From Bacteroidales bacterium (GTDB lineage Bacteria > Bacteroidota > Bacteroidia > Bacteroidales > FEN-979), in contig JAUXWT010000048.1 in the NCBI GenBank assembly GCA_030681475.1, positions 1-59,755 on the forward strand: a stretch of 59,755 bases of DNA. Reading direction: 5' to 3'. Within the stretch, counting starts at the first letter, position 1; every line of letters starts with the position of its first letter. The position numbers and the translations under genes are program-made. The notes beneath the pieces were generated by a model, which saw only the letters and a program-made list of their open reading frames with translations, was not told the origin of the DNA and ran no database searches. Positions 8,879 through 18,000 of the stretch are shown piece by piece.

Positions 8879-11800
8879 CGCTAAAAAATCTTCATCAAAA
8901 CGCCGGGTAACGGCATCGCAACCGAAGTTGTAATGGCGCTTGTTGTTGTCTCCGGCCGTTGGTTGCATGAGCAATTTGCCATGCTCCTTCTTGCCTGGAA
9001 GAAGCGTGATGATCTCCATGAATATTTCGCGGGGGTTGTCAGTGGTGTTTATTCCGAATTCATTTAAAATCCCGGCCAGTTGCTGTATTGAGGATTTTTC
9101 TACCTTGGATCTCACCACCTGTTCAAATTCCTGGATCACTTTTTGGGCGTTGGTGAACGTTCCGCCGGTCTCCGTAGGAAATGAAGATGGCAGTACCAGA
9201 TCGGCTGATTTGGCTGATTCTGTCAGAAAATAATCCTGAACCACCTTAAAGGTTGCCCGGGCAAAAACTTTTTCGATGGCCGAACGGTCTATGGCACAGC
9301 CGATGGGATCCTCGCCGAAAATAAAGAGATTGCGGGCCACCCCTTCATTCAGCAACCCGTGGAGACATTCCGATTCGCCGGAAGCGATTTCATCCACCCC
9401 CCATTTTTCTTTCAATCTCCGGGTATAGTCCTCATCTGTAAGCTCCTGTCCGCCAATTCCCAGGTGCGGACTAACGCCCATATCGAATACACCCTGCGCG
9501 TTATTCTTCTCTTTCAGTGCGATCAGTCCATTGGCCGATTTACCCAGTTTACCGGTGATCCTGGCCAGGTTAAACAACTCCTTGGACGTATTGCCGGAGG
9601 CCTCTTTTTCCGAGAATATAAGTATCGCATTTAGTTCCAGGTTGTAGCTTTCTGCAAATTCTGCAACCTCAGCAGCCGTTAAACCGCAAGAAGCAACCAG
9701 TCCGTTGAAATCCTCTTTGAGCAGTCTGGTTTTATACTCCTCAAATCCTTCAACCCTGTCGCGCAGGAACAGCGCATTCTCCAACCCCTTTGAAAGCAGG
9801 TAATGGTTGACTGCCTTGACAAAATGGTAATAGGATTTCACCACGATTTGCCGGTTCACCTTATGCGCCATGGCGTTATCACCCTTTTCAGTGACCATGA
9901 TGACCGGCGTTTTCTTCAGGAAATGTGTATTCTGAACCATGTAGCCCACCACTGCATGATCGGTATTTATTTCAGTTCCAAGGAGGTAGAGTGCACTTGC
10001 CTCGCCGATCCCTGCAAAGGAGGCATTGAGTTCGCAATTGGGGCGATAACCCTCTCCCCGACCCAGGTAATGGAAACTGCCGACATTATTTGTCTTTGCA
10101 GCAGCGCGGGCAAGTTTGTGAACCAGGTAAAGTTCTTCATTCGACAACCGGGCGCCACCAAAGAATGCATTCTCATTGGGTTTTACCGATCTGATCTTCT
10201 CCCTGATCAACTGATATGCTTTCTCAAAAGATATCTCTTCAAACTTCCCATTGACTTTCAGCAAGGGTTTTGTGATGCGCTGGATATCATTGAGATACTG
10301 ATATCCGAACTTCGGGTATTTGCATAAGTTGCCATCGGAATTGATAAGACCGTTTTTACCCGTAACGCCCAACACGAATCCGTTTTTGTGATGCAGGGTC
10401 ATTGCACATCCTACTGAACAATAGTTGCAGATGGAATCCACCGGGACTGATTTCACAGGGCCGGGTTTGAAGAGCACATTCTCTGTAATAGCGCCTGTGG
10501 GGCATGTGGAGATACACATTCCGCATGATTCGCACCGGGTATCCTGCAAGGCTTCTCCCATGCTGGGCGCCACATAGGTAGTAAACCCCCTGTTGATCAA
10601 TCCCAGGGCATTGGCTCCAACTACTTCGCGGCATATCCGGACGCAGCGGGCACAGAGGATGCATTTGTTGTTGTCGATCTCAATATAGGGATGCCTGAAA
10701 TCTACCTGATACTCTCCGAATTCGCCTTCAAATAATTTCTGCTCCGCGTTGTATTCGCTTGAATATTTCTGGAGGTCGCAGTCAAAGAACGCAACACAGC
10801 CGCATTCGAGGCATCGTTGGGCTTCATGATGCGCCACCTCCGCTCCCGCATATCCCAATTCCACCTCGTTGAAGTTAAACCGGGCATCGGCGGCCAAAGT
10901 GGGCATCTCCTCCCGGAGTTGCGTCTCAAAACTGCCCTTATAGGCTTCTTTCTCCTGTTTTTTAAAGTTTTCGCGTTTGCTGGTGAATGGCTTTTTAAGT
11001 GGTTGAACGGGCAATCCCATTAAAAACTGGTGTGCACTGGTGGATGCCGTTCGGGCCTGTGCGATGGCTTCAATGATGGTTGCAGGACCGGTTACGCCGT
11101 CGCCGGCTGCAAACATTGAAGGGATCCCTGTTTGCAAAGTGGCTTTGTCGGCATCAATATCGCCCCATTTATTGACCTTCAACTCGCTGCCATCAGCGTG
11201 GGCATTGATGTCGTCGATAAAATTCACATCGGTCTTCTGACCGATCGCGGCCAGAATATAATCAACCTTGATGTCGAAATCAGAACCTTCCACCGGAACG
11301 GGCCGGCGACGACCGGAGGCATCCGGTTCGCCAAGCTCCATTTTAATGCAGGTTACCGACTCCACCTCCCCATTGGCATTCTTATTGATCTTTTTGGGAA
11401 GTGTCAGAAACAGGTATTCCACCCCTTCCAGTTTTGATTCGTGGATTTCGATCGGATTGGCAGGCATCTCTTTTTCAGTCCGGCGATAGATGACGTAAAC
11501 CTTATCGGCATTGCACCTGATCGAAGTACGGCAGCAGTCCATGGCGGTGTTGCCCCCACCCACCACGGCGATGGTCTTTCCCCGGAAATCGTAACGCTGG
11601 CCGGTCACTTCCATATTTTTCAGAAAGTCGATCCCCGAGTAAACGTTGCCGGCATCATCTCCTTCACAACCAACCCCGGTACCGATTTGCGAACCGATCG
11701 TGAGCACTGTGGCATCGTATGTTGACTTAAGGTCTTTATAACTTACATTACCTCCGAGCTTTTTATTATAAAAGATATTGACGCCAAGATCGGTAATATT

Positions 11801-12565
11801 CTTCACCTCCTGATCGAGGACATCATTTGGCAGGCGGTATTCGGGGATCCCGTACCTCAGCCATCCGCCCGATTTCGGGGCGGCTTCATAGATATCCACC
11901 TGATGACCTTCGATCTGCATGAAATGGCCTACCGACAATCCTCCCGGGCCGGCTCCGATCACGGCGACTTTTTTTCCCGTGGATGGCTTTATCTCCGGAA
12001 TATATTTTTCAGGAGATGCCAGGTCATAGTCAGATGCAAACCGTTTGAGGTAATCGATACCAACCGGAGCTCCTTCGTCAAGCAGGTTGCGGCGGCATTC
12101 AGCTTCGCACGGGCGCACGCATACACGGCCGCAGATGGCAGGCAGCGGATTTGTCTCCTTGATCAGCGCCACAGCTTCGCTGTACTGCCCTTTATCTATC
12201 AGTGATATATAGCCCTGTACATCGACTCCTGCCGGGCAGGTTTGCCTGCATGGCCCGATACAATCTGCATAATGGTTGCTCAGCATCAGGTCGAGCGCCA
12301 TCTTCCGTGATTTCCTGATTGCTTCATTGTCGGTGATGATCTTCATCCCTTCGGTAAGCTTTGTCGAACAGGAAGGCTGATGGCCCCGCAATCCCTTCAC
12401 TTCAACCACACAAACATAACAGGAGGTAAATGGTTCAAGGCGGTCATCGTTGCACAGGGTCGGGATATCAACACCATTGCGGTTGGCCAGGGTCAGGATG
12501 GTCTCGCCGGGAGATCCTTTTACAATTTTTCCGTTAAGAATGATATTCAATGATTGGTCTGACAT
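8855..12565 (-). CDS. NuoG/formate-dehydrogenase-like subunit fused to GltD
   Basis: This 1,236-residue soluble iron-sulfur flavoprotein is built in this order. A [2Fe-2S] domain (C38, C49, C52, C66). A cysteine-rich segment with the GltD-type cluster (about 100-160). A GltD/NfnB-like NAD(P)H:FAD module (about 160-520; FAD loop GAGPGG at 204, nucleotide loop GGGNTAMD at 336, AAGDG near 486). Two ferredoxin clusters (CxxCxxCxxxC at 635 and 678). A molybdopterin-oxidoreductase fold from about 710, with its [4Fe-4S] cysteines C713, C716, C720 and C748. Where formate dehydrogenases carry Cys or Sec this protein reads FHYLGRGEGY, so the Mo site should be inactive, as in NuoG. With the two upstream genes it probably forms an NAD(P)H/ferredoxin oxidoreductase. 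Annotation as formate dehydrogenase would be misleading. Confidence 0.82.
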   Translation of the reverse strand: MSDQSLNIILNGKIVKGSPGETILTLANRNGVDIPTLCNDDRLEPFTSCYVCVVEVKGLRGHQPSCSTKLTEGMKIITDNEAIRKSRKMALDLMLSNHYADCIGPCRQTCPAGVDVQGYISLIDKGQYSEAVALIKETNPLPAICGRVCVRPCEAECRRNLLDEGAPVGIDYLKRFASDYDLASPEKYIPEIKPSTGKKVAVIGAGPGGLSVGHFMQIEGHQVDIYEAAPKSGGWLRYGIPEYRLPNDVLDQEVKNITDLGVNIFYNKKLGGNVSYKDLKSTYDATVLTIGSQIGTGVGCEGDDAGNVYSGIDFLKNMEVTGQRYDFRGKTIAVVGGGNTAMDCCRTSIRCNADKVYVIYRRTEKEMPANPIEIHESKLEGVEYLFLTLPKKINKNANGEVESVTCIKMELGEPDASGRRRPVPVEGSDFDIKVDYILAAIGQKTDVNFIDDINAHADGSELKVNKWGDIDADKATLQTGIPSMFAAGDGVTGPATIIEAIAQARTASTSAHQFLMGLPVQPLKKPFTSKRENFKKQEKEAYKGSFETQLREEMPTLAADARFNFNEVELGYAGAEVAHHEAQRCLECGCVAFFDCDLQKYSSEYNAEQKLFEGEFGEYQVDFRHPYIEIDNNKCILCARCVRICREVVGANALGLINRGFTTYVAPSMGEALQDTRCESCGMCISTCPTGAITENVLFKPGPVKSVPVDSICNYCSVGCAMTLHHKNGFVLGVTGKNGLINSDGNLCKYPKFGYQYLNDIQRITKPLLKVNGKFEEISFEKAYQLIREKIRSVKPNENAFFGGARLSNEELYLVHKLARAAAKTNNVGSFHYLGRGEGYRPNCELNASFAGIGEASALYLLGTEINTDHAVVGYMVQNTHFLKKTPVIMVTEKGDNAMAHKVNRQIVVKSYYHFVKAVNHYLLSKGLENALFLRDRVEGFEEYKTRLLKEDFNGLVASCGLTAAEVAEFAESYNLELNAILIFSEKEASGNTSKELFNLARITGKLGKSANGLIALKEKNNAQGVFDMGVSPHLGIGGQELTDEDYTRRLKEKWGVDEIASGESECLHGLLNEGVARNLFIFGEDPIGCAIDRSAIEKVFARATFKVVQDYFLTESAKSADLVLPSSFPTETGGTFTNAQKVIQEFEQVVRSKVEKSSIQQLAGILNEFGINTTDNPREIFMEIITLLPGKKEHGKLLMQPTAGDNNKRHYNFGCDAVTRRFDEDFLASFVNHKS

Positions 12566-12606
12566 TTATAATAATAATTTAATGTTTTGGTTTCAGGTTA
12601 ATTGTT

Positions 12607-12642
12607 TGTCACGCGTCACGTGTCACGCGTCATGTGTCACGA
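12607..12642. repeat. TGTCACGCG-type tandem repeat at a gene end
   Basis: About four units of TGTCACGCG/TGTCACGTG variants. Read on the minus strand, the first unit (CGTGACAC) contains the TGA stop of the NuoF-like gene. The same word, in the same sense relative to its genes, occurs at 44021-44076. Confidence 0.75.
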
Positions 12643-14412
12643 CAATAAAATCGATTCAAATTTACATTTGGCAAAGCAAACCCCGCATTGGGTGCAGATT
12701 TCCTGGTTGATAAAATGCACTTGCTTACGCTCGCCGGTAATGGCTTTCACCGGGCAGTTCTTTAAACAAACCATGCAACCGGTGCATTTTTCTTCGTCAA
12801 CAGTATAGGTGAGCAATGGGCGGCAAACTTTGGCCGGACATTTTTTGTGCATAATATGGGCTTCATACTCATCCCGGAAATACCTGATGGTAGTAAGCAC
12901 CGGATTGGGCGCGGTTTGACCCAATCCACACAGGGAGTTATCTTTGATCTGATAGGCCAGCTCTTCAAGATTTTCGAGGTCGCCGGCTTTACCCTGGCCA
13001 TTGGTGATGCGATCCAATATTTCAAGCATCCGCTTGGTGCCGAGGCGACAGAAGGTACATTTTCCACAGCTCTCCTTGCAGGTAAAATCGAGGAAGAACT
13101 TGGCAACATCGACCATGCAGGTGGTTTCATCCATCACCACCATACCACCTGAGCCCATGATAGCTCCCGTTGCATTCACCGAATCGTAATCAACGATGGT
13201 GTCCGATAAAAATTCGGGAATGCAGCCCCCGGAAGGGCCCCCCAACTGGACTGCCTTGAATTTTTTATCGTTCTTGATACCGCCGCCGAGTTTGAAAATA
13301 ACATCACGGATGGTCATCCCCATCGGAACCTCGACCAGTCCCGAATGGCACACCTTGCCGGCGAGTGCGAACACTTTGGTGCCTTTACTGTTCTCCGTGC
13401 CATATTGGGCATACGCTTCGGCGCCGTTCATGATGATCCAGGGAATATTGGCAAATGTCTCTACGTTGTTGATATTCGTCGGTTTCTTCCATAACCCGGA
13501 GGCGGCAGGAAATGGCGGACGCTTTCGTGGCATTCCCCGTTCCCCTTCAATGGATGCGATCAGCGCGGTTTCTTCGCCGCAAACAAAAGCCCCGGCGCCC
13601 TCCTTGATATAAATATCGAGGTTAAAACCATCTATGCCGAAGATGTTTTTCCCAAGGTAACCCTTCTCCTTCGCCTGCAATATGGCGATATTCAGCCGTT
13701 TTATCGCCAGCGGGTATTCTGCGCGGCAATAGATCACCCCTCCGGTGGCTTCGATGGCATAGGCGGCGATGATCATTCCTTCGAGCACTGAATGCGGGTC
13801 TCCTTCAAGCACCGACCGGTCCATAAATGCACCGGGATCACCTTCGTCTGCATTGCAGATCACATATTTATCGGTAGATTTGCTGGCATAGGCAAATTTC
13901 CATTTCAATCCGGTAGAGAAACCTCCTCCTCCCCGTCCGCGCAATCCCGATTTCAGGATGGAATCGATCACCTCTTCGCGGCTGATTTTTTCTCCGGCGA
14001 TCTTTTTGATGGCCTGATAACCCTCCCGGGATTCATACTCCTCAATAGATTCGGGATCGATATAACCGCAATTGCGCAGCACGATCTTTACCTGGGCTCC
14101 GATAAAATCGTTCTCCGGCGCATCAAACAGGTCGGTATAAACAATATAATCGCGTATGGGATCCTGCTGGTTGATATGCTTTTCGATCACTTCAACCGCA
14201 CGATTGGCATCAACCTCGCCATAGAGATATGTTCCTGTTTCATCGGTAATTTCCACCAATGGTTCACGGTAACACATGCCTACGCAACTTGTTTTCTTGA
14301 GGATGAAATCAAGCTTGTCGGATTCCTTCAGCGCATTGATTTTATCATAGGTTTTGTTTGCTCCCGCTGCAATCCCGCAGCTTCCCAGACCCACTGTGAC
14401 GGTTGTAACCAT
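12637..14412 (-). CDS. NuoF/HydB-like NADH-binding flavoprotein subunit
   Basis: This 591-residue subunit oxidises NADH through FMN. In order it has a thioredoxin-like [2Fe-2S] domain (residues 1-90; SCGIAAGA and TSCVGMC), the NuoF Rossmann-type core with the glycine-rich LRGRGGGGFSTG loop and CNADEGDPGAFMDR for FMN/NADH, an SLBB-type domain, a [4Fe-4S] cluster site (ESCGKCTFCRLG), and a C-terminal two-cluster ferredoxin (KCTGCMVCLKNCP, ICTQCGVCFAKC). The extra N- and C-terminal cluster domains distinguish HydB/HndC-type subunits of soluble, often electron-bifurcating enzymes from plain complex I NuoF. It lies between the NuoE-like and GltD-fusion genes. Bifurcation is inferred. Confidence 0.88.
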   Translation of the reverse strand: MVTTVTVGLGSCGIAAGANKTYDKINALKESDKLDFILKKTSCVGMCYREPLVEITDETGTYLYGEVDANRAVEVIEKHINQQDPIRDYIVYTDLFDAPENDFIGAQVKIVLRNCGYIDPESIEEYESREGYQAIKKIAGEKISREEVIDSILKSGLRGRGGGGFSTGLKWKFAYASKSTDKYVICNADEGDPGAFMDRSVLEGDPHSVLEGMIIAAYAIEATGGVIYCRAEYPLAIKRLNIAILQAKEKGYLGKNIFGIDGFNLDIYIKEGAGAFVCGEETALIASIEGERGMPRKRPPFPAASGLWKKPTNINNVETFANIPWIIMNGAEAYAQYGTENSKGTKVFALAGKVCHSGLVEVPMGMTIRDVIFKLGGGIKNDKKFKAVQLGGPSGGCIPEFLSDTIVDYDSVNATGAIMGSGGMVVMDETTCMVDVAKFFLDFTCKESCGKCTFCRLGTKRMLEILDRITNGQGKAGDLENLEELAYQIKDNSLCGLGQTAPNPVLTTIRYFRDEYEAHIMHKKCPAKVCRPLLTYTVDEEKCTGCMVCLKNCPVKAITGERKQVHFINQEICTQCGVCFAKCKFESILLS

Positions 14413-14508
14413 TCGATTTACGATTTATGATTTTAGATTTACGATTTTTCGCCATTTCGCCATTTCGCCATTTCGCCATTTCGCTATTTCGCCATTTCGC
14501 TATTTAAT
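14411..14508. repeat. Two short tandem-repeat families between nuoE- and nuoF-like genes
   Basis: About seven copies of CGCCATTT/CGCTATTT (14451-14508) are followed, toward the NuoF-like start, by ATTTACGA/ATTTATGA copies (14411-14450). On the coding strand the first unit of the former (TTAAATAGCG) overlaps the TAA of the NuoE-like gene. The latter array ends one base inside the next start codon. Confidence 0.8.
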
Positions 14509-15046
14509 TCTTATCTGCCAACCTGATATTCTTGATGATCCTGACGGCTTCGTTGCCGGAGAGTTTGCCGTAGGTCTGGTCGCCGATCATCATCACCGGG
14601 GCGAGAGAGCAGCAACCAAGGCAGGCAACCGACTCGAGGGTGAAAAAACGGTCTTCGGTTGTTTCGCCATCTTTGATCTTCAGCATCTCTTCCAGCGATT
14701 CGGTAATTTCAACTGCATTCTGCACATGGCAGGCTGTACCATGACACACTTTGATAATGTTCTTACCAACCGGGTTGAGGCGGAACTGGGCATAAAAAGT
14801 AGCCACGCCAAACATATCGCTTAACGGGATGCCTGTTTCCCGTGACAGTTTTTCAAAAGCGGGTTTCGAAATAAAGCCATAGAGTTCCTGAGCGCCCTGC
14901 AACAGCGGGATCAGGTTTCCTTTTTTTCCTTTATGCAAGGCAATGATCGGATCCAGCAGGCTGAGATCCTGTGTGTCCCCGTTTAGCTCCTTTTTTTTCG
15001 TGTCGATTCTTGCAATACGCATGCCTGTATTTTTTAAATTATTCAT
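14504..15046 (-). CDS. NuoE-like [2Fe-2S] subunit
   Basis: This 180-residue thioredoxin-fold subunit relays electrons next to the NADH-binding subunit. The four cluster cysteines are in VCHGTACHV and ACLGCC. The upstream helical part (LIPLLQGAQELYGFISKPAF, then GVATFYAQFRLNPVGKN) is the standard NuoE/HndA region. The length is normal. Its start overlaps the end of the 1,290-residue PEP-synthase-like gene by 8 bases, which implies translational coupling. It is the first of the three oxidoreductase subunits in the order NuoE-, NuoF-, NuoG/GltD-like. Confidence 0.88.
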   Translation of the reverse strand: MNNLKNTGMRIARIDTKKKELNGDTQDLSLLDPIIALHKGKKGNLIPLLQGAQELYGFISKPAFEKLSRETGIPLSDMFGVATFYAQFRLNPVGKNIIKVCHGTACHVQNAVEITESLEEMLKIKDGETTEDRFFTLESVACLGCCSLAPVMMIGDQTYGKLSGNEAVRIIKNIRLADKN

Positions 15047-18000
15047 TTTGCCAGGTGATCACAGAAATCCGTTTTTTCCCGTCCATGCGAACAGTCAGCG
15101 GTTGGTCGAACTTCGCGATCGTAAAATATTCGGTCTTTTTTAAATCTTTCTGTTTTTTCAGTATATCATAACGGATGAAACTATCCGATAACTCCGGTTG
15201 AACGCAGAGATAACCAACATTCATGGAGGTGACATTATGGAAAAAATGTGAACCTGAGGAGGCATCCAGCGGGAATCCCTCCAGACTTGTCTCCACAATA
15301 ATTTTGGCGTTACTGATCTGCGGCCAGTTTACCGGAATTCCGATCCAACGGTCACGCGTACCCCACCTTCCGGGGCCGATCAGGATATACTTTTTCCCTT
15401 CTTTCCCCATCTCTGAATTAATCCTGTCGATTTCGGCGGCCATTTCAATAGTTTTGCTCTTATCAAAGGTTTCCGGATCAACAAATACCACTTCATCAAT
15501 GGTTTCGATTATTCCGTTACCCATCTCCTTTTCAGAATATAGCAGGATATTTTCCTTGTTGATCTTATCCATGTCAACGACGAAGTCATCCACGTTCCCG
15601 ATCAAAGGTTTGATCTGAAGCACATAAAAAGATGCATTATTGTTCTCATCCTTATTCAGGTCAATGGCATATTCTATTTCGACCGGCGATCCGAGCGCCT
15701 CCTTCACAACATCGAGAACCACCTCAATGGTTTTCGCCATGGGGATATAATTGTATTTCAGGATGTTTGCAAAATTGACGATCCGGGGTCCGGGGTCGCG
15801 CAGTCCGGCTGAAATGCGGTCATTCTCAGGAGAATACACTGATGCCAGATGTTTCAGGGTGCCGTGCATTTCTGCATCGTAGATGTCAAGCTTTCGTAGC
15901 CCGGCCTCCTCTCCATCGAGCAGGTTGACATCCTGTTTCTTCAGGTCAACCGCGTAAAAATAGACTTGTGAACCTTTGTACTGATCTTTGGCAGCGTTAA
16001 TTTCAAGGGTCGGGTATTGCGGCGCGAACCGGAAGGCCTTCTCCCCTTCCACAACATAACGCCCGAGACCCAATGCCGCAACCGCAAAACCCTCCTCGGG
16101 TTTCATATGTGCAAAAGGGTAATAGTTATAAGATTGCGCCACGCCGCTGATATGGGGATAGTAAACATCATCATACTGGTGTCCAACCACTTCCTGGATC
16201 ACGACAGCCATCCTTTCCTGTTCAATGCGGTAACTTACGGCTTCAAAATATCCTTTTGCGGTTGGCGAATATACCGATGCATATACCAATTTGATCGCAT
16301 CCATCAACTGTTCCAGCCTGACTTTGGGATCAGGGTGGTTATTGGGGATCAGGTAGGTTTCGAAAATGCCGGCAAAGGGCTGTTTCTGTGAATCCTCAAA
16401 AAGTCCTGACGACCGGATGGCCAGTGGTTTGGTGATATGTTTGATGATGAGCTTCAGTTTCCGGATAAGGCTCTCCGTCAGCCTTCCCTCTTTGAACAAA
16501 CGTCGGATCTGCTCATAATCGGTTTTTTGAACGGCATATTCCCTCAACTTGTTCCGGTCGAGAAAATATTCAAATTCATCAATACCGATGATGGAGGTTT
16601 TTGGCGTCCGGATGTTTATATTTGGCACATGCTGGGCAAAATCATAGTTGTAGATCAGGGTATTCACAAATGCGAGGCCGCGCCCTTTTCCTCCCAGGGC
16701 GCCTTCGGTAAGCGACAGGATGTTGTGTTCATCGCTTATGGATGATTCCTCGAAGGGGATCACTTTCCCGATATTCTGTTCGTTCCTGAAATTCTGGATA
16801 ACATTATAAAGGTATTCACGCAATGATGCCGGATCTTTAAAATCGGTGACCTTGGCAGGATTGAGAATCTTGGCCACCTGGATCTCTCCCCTGGCCATCA
16901 GCCAGAGTGAAAAATGGTCTTTACGGGCATGATACAGCAATGATTCCTCAGGTATTGTTTTCAGAAGGTCTTCAAATTCTTTAAGCGATTTGGCCACGGC
17001 GATCTGGCCACCCTCCTTATCCCGGTAGATAAAGTTTCCGAATCCCAGGTAGTGGGTGATGAAACTCCTGAATTCAACAAGGAGGGTTTCTGAATTTTTA
17101 TTGATGAAGGAGGATTTCAGTTCATAGGCTTTTTGTGCATTTTCTTCATCCGATGATTGCAATACGATCGGCAGTTCGGGTAATTCTTTTCTGGTCTGTT
17201 TTACCAGACTGAAGCCGGCAGAATCATTCAATCTTCCATCTTTTTTAAACTTTACATCAGAGATGAGGCAAAGAATGTTCTCACGGTATTTGCTGAAAAT
17301 ATATACCGCTTCTTCATAGGTTGAGGCAAGAAGTATTTTCGGACGGGCTTTCAGGCGCAGTATACGATAAAGCTCATCGGTCGTCACATCCTCGATGATG
17401 TTTTTTGTCTGTTCCAGAACGATGTTGTAGAGCATCGGCAAGTACAGGGAGTAATATTTCGAAGAGTCTTCCACCAGCAGGATTACCCGAACCATGCCGA
17501 TGTTGGTATCGTTCTCCACATTGATCTTATCCTCAAGGTAATTGATAATGGCAAAGAATATTTTCGAGTCCCCGTTCCAAACAAATATACGATCGATCCA
17601 TGTCAGTTTTTCAGGAATTTCCTCATAAGTAGCAATGTCGGTATTGTTGTTAAGAAGCATAAAAACAGGAATATACGGATATTGCGTTTTAATATTCCTG
17701 CTCAGTTCCAGTGGAAATTGTTTATCAGATCCGATCATGATAATGATGAGATCGTAATGCTTTTTATTGAGTTGCTCAATAACCTCTTCGGTGGTTGATA
17801 CGCCGGTTATACGGGGCATGGTACTCAGGCTCAGGGAGTAAAATTCGCCCAGCACATGTTCCGAAAACCGTCCTTCCTTTTCGATGCTGTAGGCATCATA
17901 CAGGTTGGCAACGAGCAATATCTCCTTGACCTTGAATGGCATCAGATCATGATAGAGGTCACGGTTGTAGTTGGTACGGTTAAGGAAGGTCTGGAGCAGT

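Noticed and set aside
8855-12565. Formate dehydrogenase alpha subunit
   Set aside because: The molybdopterin fold lacks the Cys/Sec at the active-site position, and the gene carries a GltD module and lies in a NuoE/NuoF-like set.
14411-14508. CRISPR array
   Set aside because: Units of 8 bases repeat without unique spacers of 25-40 bases and there are no cas genes; the same holds for the other tandem arrays.
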